A stretch of DNA of 64,000 nucleotides from CALMEH01 sp964548225 (GTDB lineage Bacteria; Acidobacteriota; Blastocatellia; Pyrinomonadales; Pyrinomonadaceae): the NCBI GenBank assembly GCA_964548225.1, contig CAZJQP010000006.1, positions 1 through 64,000 of the forward strand. The letters are read 5' to 3'. Below the pieces are notes generated by a model, which saw nothing but the letters and a program-made list of their open reading frames with translations, was not told where the DNA came from and did no database searches. A program made the position numbers and the translations under genes. The number at the start of each line of letters is the position of its first letter. The stretch's first letter is position 1. Shown one piece after another: positions 17,011 through 25,519 of this stretch.

Positions 17011-17193
17011 TTATTTTCCCCAAAAAATCAGCACCAGCCACAAAAACAAACTAATTATTCCGCCGATGCCGAGCCAAATCTTCAGCCCGAATTTGCGAGA
17101 TTCTTTATCTCTTAAGAAAAATTCGGCAACTTCATAAGTTACCCACATAACTCCGCCGAAAATCAGTAATAGCAAGCCGATTGATTCTAGCAT
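17011..17193 (-). CDS. 60-residue two-helix membrane protein
   Basis: Two hydrophobic helices (residues about 3-20 and 38-58) flank a short charged turn (FFLRDKESRKFGL). The ATG directly abuts the lon stop codon (TAAATG), and sufU follows after 10 nt. This tight spacing supports a real gene. Family and function unknown. Confidence 0.65.
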   Translation of the reverse strand: MLESIGLLLLIFGGVMWVTYEVAEFFLRDKESRKFGLKIWLGIGGIISLFLWLVLIFWGK

Positions 17194-19716
17194 TTATTTC
17201 GCAATCAAAGGTTCATTACCTTCGCCGAGATGCGTTTCGGTTGGTGGAATTATGTAATTTTCAACCTTTGGCGCAGTTGCATCTTTTTCCAGAGCGGCTT
17301 TCAAAACATCACTGATGTATTTTGCCGGAATTATTTCGAGTTCCTTGCGAACGTCTTCCGGTATTTCTTCCGTATCAGCTTCGTTACGCTCAGGCAAAAT
17401 TATCCGTCGAATTCCTGCACGATGCGCCGCCAAGACTTTTTCTTTGATGCCGCCGACCGGAAAAACCAAACCCGAAAGCGTAATTTCGCCGGTCATTGCC
17501 GTATCCGAACGGACTTTTCTTCCCGTGTAAAGCGAAGCCATCGCCGAAGCCATCGTAACGCCCGCGCTCGGACCGTCTTTCGGAATCGCACCTGCCGGAA
17601 CGTGAATGTGAATTCCGTTTTCCTTGATTGCTTCGGGTTTAATGCCGAATTCGGAAGCGTGCGACCAGAGATAGCTTCGCGCCGCTTGCGCCGATTCTTT
17701 CATCACGTCGCCGAGTTGTCCGGTCAAAGTCAAACCGCCGCTTCCGGGCAAAGCCGTAGCTTCGATAAATAAAATCTCGCCGCCCATTTCCGTCCAAGCC
17801 ATTCCGGTTGCGACTCCGGCAGGCAAATCGTTGCGCGATTCTTCGGGATAAAATCTTGGCGCACCGAGATAACCTTTGACATCGTTTGCCGTAATCGTAA
17901 CTTTTTCCGTCTGTCCTTGCGCGACTTTCAGCGCGACTTTTCGCGCCAAATTGCCGACGGTTCTTTCGAGTTGGCGAACTCCAGCTTCCCGTGTATATCG
18001 CATTGTTAAAAGATTTACCGTGTCATCGGTGATTTCGATTTGGTCGGGCGTTAAACCGTTTTCCGTAATTTGGCGAGGAATCAAATATTCCTTCGCAATA
18101 TTCAATTTTTCCCTGTCTGAATAACCTGCAAGACTGATTATTTCCATTCTATCGCGCAGAGGCATCGGAATCGGTCCGAGTTGATTTGCCGTCGCAATAA
18201 AAAAGGTCTTCGACAAATCAAACGGCAAATCCAAATAATGGTCGCGGAACGTATGATTTTGCGCCGGGTCGAGAATTTCCAAAAGAGCCGAAGCCGGATC
18301 GCCGCGATAATCGTNNNNNNNNNNGGGGCTGATCTGCACGATATCGTCACGCGCGGCACTCTCCAGAGCGGGATCGCCGCGATAATCGTTGCCCATTTTG
18401 TCAATTTCGTCGAGCATCAGAACCGGATTGTTCACGCCAACCCGCCGGAAGGTTTGAATAATTCTGCCCGGCATTGCGCCGACGTAAGTTCTGCGATGTC
18501 CGCGAAGTTCGGCTTCATCACGAACGCCGCCGAGCGCAATTCGGTCAAATTCGCGTCCTAAAGCTCGCGCAATCGAACGTCCAAGCGAAGTTTTGCCAAC
18601 GCCCGGAGGTCCGACGAAAAGAATAATCGGACTTTTTGAATCGGGGCGAAGTTTGACAACCGCCAGAGATTCCAAAATTCGTTCTTTGATGTCTTCCAAA
18701 CCATAATGGTCTTCGTCCAAGATTTTTTGCGCTTCGTTCAAATCGAGTTTTTCTTCGCTCGATTTCTTCCAAGGCAATTCCAAAACGTATTCGAGATAAG
18801 TCCGAATAACGTGATAATCCGGCGCGGCTTGCGGTAATTGTTCCATCCGCTTGAGTTCGCGCTCGGCTTCTTTGCGGATTTCATCAGGCAAATCGGCAGT
18901 TTCGAGTCTTTCGCGGAGTTGCGCGGCTTCGGCTTTTTCACCGCCTTCGTCGCCTTCGCCCAGTTCTTTTTCAATCGCTTTTTTCTGTTGCCGCAAAATA
19001 TAATCGCGTTGCGCTTTGTCCATTTCGGTCTGCGCTTCCGTGGCGATTTTCGAGCGGATTTGCATAATTTCCAACTCTTTCGCAAGCGCGGCGTGTGTCA
19101 GCATCAGAAGTTCATCAGCCGTGTTAGATTCGAGCATTTTTTGTTCGGTTTCAACACCCAAATCTAAAACCGAAGCCAAAAAATAGGCAAGCTGAACCGG
19201 ATTATTTTGCGACATTACTGCCATTCTGACTTCGGGCGGAACTTGCGGCAAAAGTGCCAGAGCCTCTTGAATCATTCCTTGAATATTGCGTTTCAAGGCT
19301 TCGACCTCTTCGTGGTCGGTAATCGTAAGTTCCGGCAAAACCTCGACTTTCGCCTTCAAATACGGTTCTTCCTGCGCCCAATAAAGAATTTTCACGCGGT
19401 CAACGCCTTGCACGATTAACTGCATCACATCGTCATTCCGCATCATTCTTTTAATATTTACGACCGTCCCGACTTCATATAAATCAATCGGTTTGGCATC
19501 GCTTCCCGTCATTTCGGGCGTTTTAATCGTAACGCAAGCGATAAGTTTTTCTTCCGTCGCCAACGCCGATTCAACCGCTTTCACGCTCCGTTCGCGTCCG
19601 ACCGAAAGCGGCACGACCGTATCGGGAAACATCGTCGTATTTTGCAGAGGCAAAACCGCAATTTCAAATTTCTGCGCCGTTGCTTCTGTCGTTTGATTTT
19701 GTGTATTTTCTGCCAT
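17194..19716 (-). CDS. lon: ATP-dependent Lon protease (interrupted by an assembly gap)
   Basis: Lon degrades misfolded and regulatory proteins in the cytoplasm. Domains in order: N-terminal substrate domain (about 18-210), coiled-coil linker, AAA+ module with Walker A FVGPPGVGKTSLG and Walker B VLMLDEIDKMG, and the protease domain with catalytic Ser in DGPSAGVTM and Lys in GGIKEKVLAA. Ten Ns at 18315-18324 plus about 65 bp of foreign-looking sequence interrupt the AAA+ module just after KMGNDYRGDP, and that short segment then reappears. Taking out the 75-bp insert restores the normal Lon sequence of about 815 residues. The gene follows hsp20 after 26 nt. Confidence 0.93.
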   Translation of the reverse strand: MAENTQNQTTEATAQKFEIAVLPLQNTTMFPDTVVPLSVGRERSVKAVESALATEEKLIACVTIKTPEMTGSDAKPIDLYEVGTVVNIKRMMRNDDVMQLIVQGVDRVKILYWAQEEPYLKAKVEVLPELTITDHEEVEALKRNIQGMIQEALALLPQVPPEVRMAVMSQNNPVQLAYFLASVLDLGVETEQKMLESNTADELLMLTHAALAKELEIMQIRSKIATEAQTEMDKAQRDYILRQQKKAIEKELGEGDEGGEKAEAAQLRERLETADLPDEIRKEAERELKRMEQLPQAAPDYHVIRTYLEYVLELPWKKSSEEKLDLNEAQKILDEDHYGLEDIKERILESLAVVKLRPDSKSPIILFVGPPGVGKTSLGRSIARALGREFDRIALGGVRDEAELRGHRRTYVGAMPGRIIQTFRRVGVNNPVLMLDEIDKMGNDYRGDPALESAARDDIVQISPXXXXDYRGDPASALLEILDPAQNHTFRDHYLDLPFDLSKTFFIATANQLGPIPMPLRDRMEIISLAGYSDREKLNIAKEYLIPRQITENGLTPDQIEITDDTVNLLTMRYTREAGVRQLERTVGNLARKVALKVAQGQTEKVTITANDVKGYLGAPRFYPEESRNDLPAGVATGMAWTEMGGEILFIEATALPGSGGLTLTGQLGDVMKESAQAARSYLWSHASEFGIKPEAIKENGIHIHVPAGAIPKDGPSAGVTMASAMASLYTGRKVRSDTAMTGEITLSGLVFPVGGIKEKVLAAHRAGIRRIILPERNEADTEEIPEDVRKELEIIPAKYISDVLKAALEKDATAPKVENYIIPPTETHLGEGNEPLIAK
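18315..18389. other. Assembly gap and duplicated junction inside lon
   Basis: Ten Ns (18315-18324) are followed by 65 bp that end in a second copy of a 19-bp sequence (GGATCGCCGCGATAATCGT at 18296-18314 and 18371-18389). Joining 18314 to 18390 gives uninterrupted lon. The extra segment reads LESAARDDIVQISP, which is not a Lon sequence. This is best read as a scaffolding error, not biology. Confidence 0.88.
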
Positions 19717-19742
19717 AATTTTAAGTTCTACTTTGATGCTTT

Positions 19743-20123
19743 TTATCCTTGCCCCTTTGCCTTTTCCCGTTTTTGCAGATGAATTATCAATAAACCGTTG
19801 TCAAAATTATGTTCGAGTTTTGCGCCTTCGATAGATGCCGGAAACTTCAAAGTTTTTTCAAAACGGCTGTAAGTTATTTCCATCTGATGATACGAAACAC
19901 CTGCCGCACAAGACTTATCGCGGCGCGTTCCGGCGATGTAAAGTTCGTTTCCCTGAATATCAATTTCCACATCTTCCGCCGAAACGCCTGCGAGTTCGAC
20001 TTTCACAAGCCAACCCGTCGGCGTTTGATAAACGTCCGCCGACGGATACCAAAGCCGCCCGCTCGTCTTCACCTCTTTCGACGAGCCGAGAAATTGAAAA
20101 TAACGATTGATTGATTTTGCCAT
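19743..20123 (-). CDS. Small heat shock protein, Hsp20/alpha-crystallin family
   Basis: A 126-residue holdase chaperone. The alpha-crystallin domain (about 30-120) has the pattern LVKVELAGVSAEDVEIDI followed by a Gly-rich beta edge (NELYIAGTRRD) and a late strand with NGLLIIHL. No long C-terminal IxI tail. The gene precedes lon by 26 nt, giving a chaperone-protease pair that is probably co-transcribed. Confidence 0.9.
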   Translation of the reverse strand: MAKSINRYFQFLGSSKEVKTSGRLWYPSADVYQTPTGWLVKVELAGVSAEDVEIDIQGNELYIAGTRRDKSCAAGVSYHQMEITYSRFEKTLKFPASIEGAKLEHNFDNGLLIIHLQKREKAKGQG

Positions 20124-20133
20124 ATCCTAAAAC

Positions 20134-21054
20134 TTAATTGCCTTTTGCCTTTAAATAATATGTTTTGCGCGTTCTGACATTAACCTTGCCGATATTTTCC
20201 AAACTTTTCGGAATTTCGACTTTTATTTCAACATCACGCCATTGTTCCTTATTGGTTTTTTCCGTTGCTTTGAAACCAATAATATATTGACTGCGAACTT
20301 CTTCAGCGGTTTGAAAAAGAAATTTAACAGCATCTTTATGTGATTCGGGAAAATACGATTTACCGCCGCTCAATTTTGAAATTTCATCGGAAAAGGCTTG
20401 TGCGATACTTCCAATTTGAGTAGCCGAATTGCCACCGTCCATAATATTCAGAGTATAAATCAGCACATTCGATTGTTTGATACTCTTTCTTATGTCGCTG
20501 AAATCATTTTCGGATTCATTATCCATCGCATCGCTGATAATCAGCAGAACTTTCTTTTCATTTTTAGCTTTGGAAAATTTCTCCAAAGCGGTTTGAAGAG
20601 CATCGTAAAATTTTGTATTTCCTTGCAGAGCGGTTGCAGGAAGTTTTTCGATAGTCTTTAAAATCGCGTCGTTTCCCTGTGTGTAGTCGAGCAATAATTC
20701 TTGATTTACATTAAAAGTCGTCAAAAAATACTCATTTTTTGGATTGCTTTTATTAACGAAACTCGTCAAACCTTGCTGAACGGTGGACAGTTTGGAATCG
20801 CCCACAGATTCGGAGCGGTCAACTAAAATCCCGACACTAACAGGAATATCTTCTGTGCTGAAAAATGTAATCGGCTGGAGTTTTTTCTCATCATAAATCT
20901 TAAAATTTTCAGCTTCGAGTCCGGTTACCCAATCGCCCTTTTTGTTGGTTACGGTTACATTAAACAAAACCTGTTCGCCTTTCTCCTGCGCGAAAGCCGC
21001 ATTCGTAAAAACTAAAATTAAGCCCAAAAATCCCGATGAAAGACGATTTTTCAT
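20134..21054 (-). CDS. Secreted VWFA-domain protein (acidobacterial type)
   Basis: Signal peptide (about 1-22, ending FAQ), a short N-terminal beta domain with FKIYDEKKLQPITFF, then a VWA domain with the metal site VDRSESVGDS (DxSxS). The 306-residue protein is one of four relatives in the window (5701, 49382, 50602). Its ends lie 10 nt from hsp20 and 12 nt from the CBS gene, so it is probably part of that operon. Confidence 0.88.
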   Translation of the reverse strand: MKNRLSSGFLGLILVFTNAAFAQEKGEQVLFNVTVTNKKGDWVTGLEAENFKIYDEKKLQPITFFSTEDIPVSVGILVDRSESVGDSKLSTVQQGLTSFVNKSNPKNEYFLTTFNVNQELLLDYTQGNDAILKTIEKLPATALQGNTKFYDALQTALEKFSKAKNEKKVLLIISDAMDNESENDFSDIRKSIKQSNVLIYTLNIMDGGNSATQIGSIAQAFSDEISKLSGGKSYFPESHKDAVKFLFQTAEEVRSQYIIGFKATEKTNKEQWRDVEIKVEIPKSLENIGKVNVRTRKTYYLKAKGN

Positions 21055-21066
21055 AACGCCTGCTCC

Positions 21067-21543
21067 TTAATTTTTCCGCCAAAACGCTTGCCCGCTTGAG
21101 ATTTCTTCCAAAGTTTCGGCGATTTCGCGTTCGTCTTCCATTTCGAGCGCGACATCAGCTATTGAAACGATGCCTTGTAAAACGCCTGCACCGTCAATAA
21201 TCGGAATGCGCCGAACTTGTTTGTCGCCCATTGTGCGAATCGCTTCAAACGCAAAATCTTCGGGTTTTGCCGTGAAAACTTCCCGTGTCATCACATCGCC
21301 GACGAGCGTTTCCCGCACCGCTTTTTCTTCCGCCACGACGCGCACGACAATATCGCGGTCGGTGATAATTCCAATGAGCCGATTCGTTTCATTTTCCACA
21401 ACGGGCAAAACGCCGATGTCGCCTTCTTTCATTCTTTTGGCAACATCATAAAGCGACATTTCGGGCGTTACGGTCAAAACCTGTTGCGTCATTATTTCCC
21501 GACACCGAAGGCGCGATTTTTGATTAAAAGCCGTTTCACTCAT
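21067..21543 (-). CDS. CBS-domain pair protein
   Basis: Two CBS motifs (about residues 15-70 and 80-140) form one Bateman module that usually senses adenine nucleotides. Visible landmarks are MTQQVLTVTPEMSLYDVAKR, IGIITDRDIVVRVV and DVMTREVFTAKPEDF. An in-frame ATG 120 bp further upstream exists, but the 40 residues it adds are translated word-repeat DNA, so the start is set at ATG 21543-21541 (158 residues). First gene of the set that includes hsp20 and lon. Confidence 0.85.
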   Translation of the reverse strand: MSETAFNQKSRLRCREIMTQQVLTVTPEMSLYDVAKRMKEGDIGVLPVVENETNRLIGIITDRDIVVRVVAEEKAVRETLVGDVMTREVFTAKPEDFAFEAIRTMGDKQVRRIPIIDGAGVLQGIVSIADVALEMEDEREIAETLEEISSGQAFWRKN

Positions 21544-21582
21544 TGCTCTATTTTGTTTGAGTTTAGCGGATAAAGCAAGCCG

Positions 21583-21666
21583 TTGGATTTTTGATTTTTG
21601 ATTTTCGATTTTTGATTTGTTTGTGCCGATTTGAATTTGTAATCTGTAATCTGTAATCTGCAATTT
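21583..21666. repeat. Two tandem word arrays (GATTTTT and AATCTGT)
   Basis: Four to five copies of GATTTTTG/GATTTTCG (about 21585-21619) are followed by three copies of GTAATCT (about 21638-21660). Unlike most others in the window the two halves are not clearly complementary. The second array ends a few bases before the Rieske start codon and leaves no visible ribosome-binding site for it. Confidence 0.8.
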
Positions 21667-21670
21667 CGCT

Positions 21671-22018
21671 ATGGGAAAACTTTACAATAATAAGCGCAAA
21701 CCGAAGCGCGAAGGAAAAAAAATAACCGTCGGCGCAGTCGAAGCCGTTCCAAACGGGCGCGGCGCAACCGTCAAACTCAAAGACGGCACGGAAGTCGCAC
21801 TCTTTAACGTCAAAGGCGAATTTTACGCCATCGAAAATTTCTGCCCGCACAAAGGCTATCTGCTCGCCGATTCAAGACTTTACGACAAAATCGTCGAATG
21901 CGACCTCCACGGCTGGCGTTTCGATGTCCGCACCGGCGAATGTTTTACCCGCCAAGATTGCTCGATTGAATCCTACGAAGTCGTGATTGAAGACGGAATG
22001 ATTAAGATTTTGGTTTAG
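21671..22018 (+). CDS. Rieske [2Fe-2S] ferredoxin-like protein
   Basis: A 115-residue protein with the two Rieske cluster-binding motifs: FCPHKGYLLA (CxH) and CDLHGWRF (CxxH). It resembles NirD/ferredoxin components that donate electrons to reductases or oxygenases. It is soluble, without signal peptide. The gene stands alone between a repeat array upstream and a convergent TonB-C gene downstream, so its partner is unknown. Confidence 0.88.
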   Translation: MGKLYNNKRKPKREGKKITVGAVEAVPNGRGATVKLKDGTEVALFNVKGEFYAIENFCPHKGYLLADSRLYDKIVECDLHGWRFDVRTGECFTRQDCSIESYEVVIEDGMIKILV

Positions 22019-22040
22019 AAAATTCAGCAACTTTTCAAAA

Positions 22041-23009
22041 TTAAAACTCAACTTTTTTTATCTCGATATTTTTGAGTTTGACGTTTCGATTTTCTTCGTC
22101 AAGCGATTCAAAATTATAGACAATCGTAATTTTAGCTTTAACGTCTGTCGGCAAAAATTTTGATAGGAGCGCGGACTTTTCGCAGAGATTTTTTAGAAAC
22201 GGATGTCCTGCCCAAGATTTCGCTTCGATGACTTTTCCTTGTTCGTTTATTTTTGCTTCAACGGCAATACTCGGATTTTTCCCGAATCTGCAATTACAAT
22301 TTGGACTTGGCGGCTGAATCAAATTTATCGGCGTTCCAATAACTTCTTTATCATCTTTTTCAACATCTGTATCAACCGTTCCGTCAGGTTTGATTTTATA
22401 AACGAGCAATGCTTTTACCTTTATATTGATTGGACTTGGCGAAAACTTTGCTTGTCGTGCCACAGATTCACAAGTCGGGCGAAGTAATAAATGTCCTGAA
22501 ATGGCTGTTGCTTTGCTAACCGTTCCATCGTTTTCTACAGTAATAATAACCGCGACAATCTGAGGCGTATTTATCTTTAGATGCTTTGATTGAACAATAT
22601 TTTTTATATTCGGTTGAGGTAAAAACCGCGCTAATTTGTTGACTACTCCATTAGTTATACATTCCAAAAAAGGCGTAAAATTAAAGACAAGAATTCCTCT
22701 GGTTTTTACAGGCGCAACGTCTAAAGTTTGGCTGAACGTAGTTTTTTTCGCGGCTCTAACTGCTGAATCTAACAAAAGCTGTTCGCCTGAAATAGCTTTT
22801 GCTTCAATGACATTACCTTCTTCGCTAATCAAAATCTCAACTTCCACTAAGCCGCCAATACAATTTTCTCTTGCTTCTTGCGGATAATCCGGCGTTATAA
22901 AATATTTTGCTTTTCCGTTCACAATTCCGCTTTTTACAGATGTTTCTGTTTGCCCGAAGACGTTTCCGAAAAGAATTGAAATTGATAAAATTAAAAGTAA
23001 ATTTTTCAT
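22041..23009 (-). CDS. Secreted protein with repeated TonB C-terminal-like domains
   Basis: After a signal peptide (about 1-19) three TonB-C-like modules can be seen: EARENCIGGLVEVEILISEE with VIEAKAISG (about 45-110), TPQIVAVIITVENDGTV with ATAISGHLLLRP (about 145-210), and SIAVEAKINEQGKV with AKSWAGHPFL (about 245-305). Energy transducers usually have a membrane anchor and one such domain. Here there is no transmembrane anchor, so it may be a periplasmic protein that reuses the fold. It follows a single-domain relative by 9 nt. Confidence 0.8.
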   Translation of the reverse strand: MKNLLLILSISILFGNVFGQTETSVKSGIVNGKAKYFITPDYPQEARENCIGGLVEVEILISEEGNVIEAKAISGEQLLLDSAVRAAKKTTFSQTLDVAPVKTRGILVFNFTPFLECITNGVVNKLARFLPQPNIKNIVQSKHLKINTPQIVAVIITVENDGTVSKATAISGHLLLRPTCESVARQAKFSPSPINIKVKALLVYKIKPDGTVDTDVEKDDKEVIGTPINLIQPPSPNCNCRFGKNPSIAVEAKINEQGKVIEAKSWAGHPFLKNLCEKSALLSKFLPTDVKAKITIVYNFESLDEENRNVKLKNIEIKKVEF

Positions 23010-23018
23010 TTTATTGTC

Positions 23019-23378
23019 CTAATTTCTGAAAAAATAAATAATCTTGCTACGAACTTTTATAAATTTCCCTGAAGGTTTGTAAGGCTCGAATTTCGATTTT
23101 AACGCCGCGCTTTCGGCTTCGGCGCGAAGTAATGGATGTCCTGAAATGGCTTTCGCAGATTTTACTTTGCCTTTTTCGTTAATCAAAATTTCAACTTCGA
23201 CTTTGCCGGAAGCGCGAACTTTTTTCGTTTCGTTTGAATATTTCGGCAAGGCAAGATAAATAATTCCCGGTTTTCGGCAACCGTCGCAAGAAACTAACTT
23301 CGGTTTTTCTTGTGCTGAAACATTCCGAAAAGAAATCAGAAAGAAAAAAATCAATAAAATTAAAAGAAATTTCTGCAT
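23019..23378 (-). CDS. Secreted TonB C-terminal-domain protein
   Basis: A 119-residue protein with a signal peptide (about 1-22), a CDGCRKPG segment that could form a disulfide, and one TonB-C module with ASGKVEVEILINEKGKV and AKAISGHPLLRAEAE. It shares the AISGHPLL phrase with the adjacent three-module protein, so the pair probably arose by duplication. Divergent from the sigma factor gene. Confidence 0.8.
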   Translation of the reverse strand: MQKFLLILLIFFFLISFRNVSAQEKPKLVSCDGCRKPGIIYLALPKYSNETKKVRASGKVEVEILINEKGKVKSAKAISGHPLLRAEAESAALKSKFEPYKPSGKFIKVRSKIIYFFRN

Positions 23379-23456
23379 CTTAGATTGTTAGACACTAAAT
23401 CTTTGCATTTGTTCCCGTTTTCGGCAATTTAATGTTAAACTTCTGTCAATTCTTGA

Positions 23457-24410
23457 ATGGTTTCCATTTCCGAAAAACATCAAAATACGATAACGGAAGC
23501 AACGGCGCGGATAATTTCGCGTGCGGTAAATTCGCGTGGGCTAGAGATTGCGGATTTATTTCCGCGTGTTTCGCGGACTTTGGAAAAATATGTTTTCAGT
23601 AACGACGAAAATGCTTCAAGTGCTGAAATTATGGCGTTTGTTGATGAAATTCGGGCAGATGATTTGTGTTTGATTTTGGCTTGTGAGAAGTCGGACGAGA
23701 AGGCTTGGGAAGATTTGGTAACGAATTTTGATGCGACGGTGAAATCAACGGCGCGGAAGATTTCGGCAAATAATGAAGACGCAGAAGACCTTGCGAGTTC
23801 GATTTGGGCGGAGCTTTACGGCTTGAAGCACGATGCAGACGGAAAATTGAAAACAAAACTTTCGTATTATTCGGGGCGCGGAAGTCTCGGCGGATGGCTT
23901 CGGGCGGTGGTTTCGCAACTTGCGGTTGACCAATATCGAAAGCAATCCAAACTCGTGCAAATCGAAGAAAACAGAGAGTTTGAAAATTTGGCAAACGAAT
24001 CTTCGGAGAAAAATGACGGCTTAAATGTCGTCACGCATACAGAAACACCCGAAGAAATTTTCAGCGAAAAGCGAACGACAAAAGATGTTTCCGAAGCCTT
24101 TTCGCAAGCCGTGAACGAACTCGAAGCGGGAGATAAATTGCTTTTGAAACTTTATTATTTCGACGATTTGAAATTAAAAGACATCGGGCAAATTCTAGGT
24201 TTTCACGAAGCAACGGCAAGCCGCAAACTCGTGCGTGTGCAGACGGAAATTCGCAAAGCAGTTGAAATAATCTTGAAAAACCGACACGGCTGGAACGAAA
24301 TGGAAGTCAAACAAAATCTGTCCGAAACAGCATCAAAACTCGGCATAAGTTTTGAAAAAATGTTCACGATTTTAATAATTTTCGTTTTCGTGCAAGAAAT
24401 TTTCCGATGA
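23457..24410 (+). CDS. Sigma-70 family (ECF-like) RNA polymerase sigma factor
   Basis: A 317-residue protein, longer than a usual ECF factor (about 190). An N-terminal extension of about 85 residues precedes region 2 (AWEDLVTNF through NNEDAEDLASSIWAELY and GWLRAVVSQLAVDQYRK). Region 4 is the helix-turn-helix LKDIGQILGFHEATASRKL. The last residues, KMFTILIIFVFVQEIF, form an unexpected hydrophobic tail. The next gene (47 nt on) encodes a zinc-finger anti-sigma factor, which supports the role. Confidence 0.87.
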   Translation: MVSISEKHQNTITEATARIISRAVNSRGLEIADLFPRVSRTLEKYVFSNDENASSAEIMAFVDEIRADDLCLILACEKSDEKAWEDLVTNFDATVKSTARKISANNEDAEDLASSIWAELYGLKHDADGKLKTKLSYYSGRGSLGGWLRAVVSQLAVDQYRKQSKLVQIEENREFENLANESSEKNDGLNVVTHTETPEEIFSEKRTTKDVSEAFSQAVNELEAGDKLLLKLYYFDDLKLKDIGQILGFHEATASRKLVRVQTEIRKAVEIILKNRHGWNEMEVKQNLSETASKLGISFEKMFTILIIFVFVQEIFR

Positions 24411-24457
24411 AGCGTTCTGAAACTGAACATTGAGAAATGTTCGATGGTAAATGATAA

Positions 24458-25513
24458 ATGATTGAAGGATTCGACAAAGAAATAGATGCAATCTTGCGGA
24501 AAACGCGGGGCGGCGAAAGTGCAGTTTTGAACGGTTCGCATCTGGACGCGGACGAAATTGCCGCGTTTGCCGAAAATGCTTTGCCGGAAAAAGCGAAACC
24601 GCTTTATATCAAGCATTTAGCCGATTGCGACCGTTGCCGACGGATTCTTTCAAGTATTATTTCGTTAAATGCGGAAGCAGAAGAAATTCCGGCTTTTGTT
24701 GTAGCAAGAGAAATTCAAACTGCGCCCGTTTTGCCTTGGTATCGAAGACTTTTTGCCTTTCCGAATCTGGCATATTCGCTCGGCGCATTGGTTTTGGTCT
24801 TCGGTGGTTTGATTGGTTTCATCGCTTTGCAAAGCGGAAGCGAATTAAATATCTCGCAAGTAAGCAACAAGCCTTTTGAATCGAAAAGTGCGCCTGTTGC
24901 AAACACCGCAAACAACACGGCGGCGACATCAAACGCAACAGCGGCAACAAACACGACACCGGCAAATATGCAACCGAATTCAAATTCGGCTACGGTTTAT
25001 TCGTCAAACTCAATGGCAAATATTCCGTCAAACGTGGCGGCAGTTTCAAATTCACCTGCTGAAAAATCGGTTAATTCGTCGAAAGAACGTAAACAGCAGG
25101 ACGCACCCGTTGTGGCGGAAAATGAACTTTCGCAACAACCGCAAGCCACGCCGAATGCCGAAAGCAGAGACGAAAATGTTGAAGAGGAGTTGAAAACGCG
25201 AAGAGTTCCGAGTCCGGTAAAGAAAGTCGAACCCAAAGATGATGACCGAGCCTTAAAAAATCAAAGCGATGAAGAAAAACCTAATTCGGCTTCAGGCACA
25301 ACTTCGGGCGAAACGATGAATGTCAAAGGCAAAACCTTCAACCGACGCAACAATATTTGGATTGATTCCGAATATCGCGGACAATCTACGACCAACATCA
25401 CACGCGGCACGGAAGATTATAAAAAACTCGACCAAGATTTGCGCCAAACTGTTGAAAGATTAGGCGGCACGGTCGTGATAGTTTGGAAAACAAAAGCCTA
25501 TCGAATACAGTAG
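24458..25513 (+). CDS. Membrane-bound zinc-finger anti-sigma factor
   Basis: The N-terminal cytoplasmic part has HLDADEIAAFAEN and IKHLADCDRCRRIL, a HxxxCxxC zinc motif of the zf-HC2 type that holds the sigma factor. One transmembrane helix lies at about 104-125 (AYSLGALVLVFGGLIGFIAL). The outer part (about 140-290) is a long Asn/Ala/Thr/Ser-rich disordered stretch, and a small folded end (about 300-351) carries KTFNRRNNIWIDSEYRG. It should hold the sigma factor at the membrane until a signal outside is sensed. Confidence 0.87.
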   Translation: MIEGFDKEIDAILRKTRGGESAVLNGSHLDADEIAAFAENALPEKAKPLYIKHLADCDRCRRILSSIISLNAEAEEIPAFVVAREIQTAPVLPWYRRLFAFPNLAYSLGALVLVFGGLIGFIALQSGSELNISQVSNKPFESKSAPVANTANNTAATSNATAATNTTPANMQPNSNSATVYSSNSMANIPSNVAAVSNSPAEKSVNSSKERKQQDAPVVAENELSQQPQATPNAESRDENVEEELKTRRVPSPVKKVEPKDDDRALKNQSDEEKPNSASGTTSGETMNVKGKTFNRRNNIWIDSEYRGQSTTNITRGTEDYKKLDQDLRQTVERLGGTVVIVWKTKAYRIQ

Positions 25514-25519
25514 AATTTA

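Noticed and set aside
18138..18561. Frameshift or intein in lon
   Set aside because: The frame is kept, the extra residues are flanked by a 19-bp duplicate and Ns, and no intein motifs are present; an assembly error explains it.
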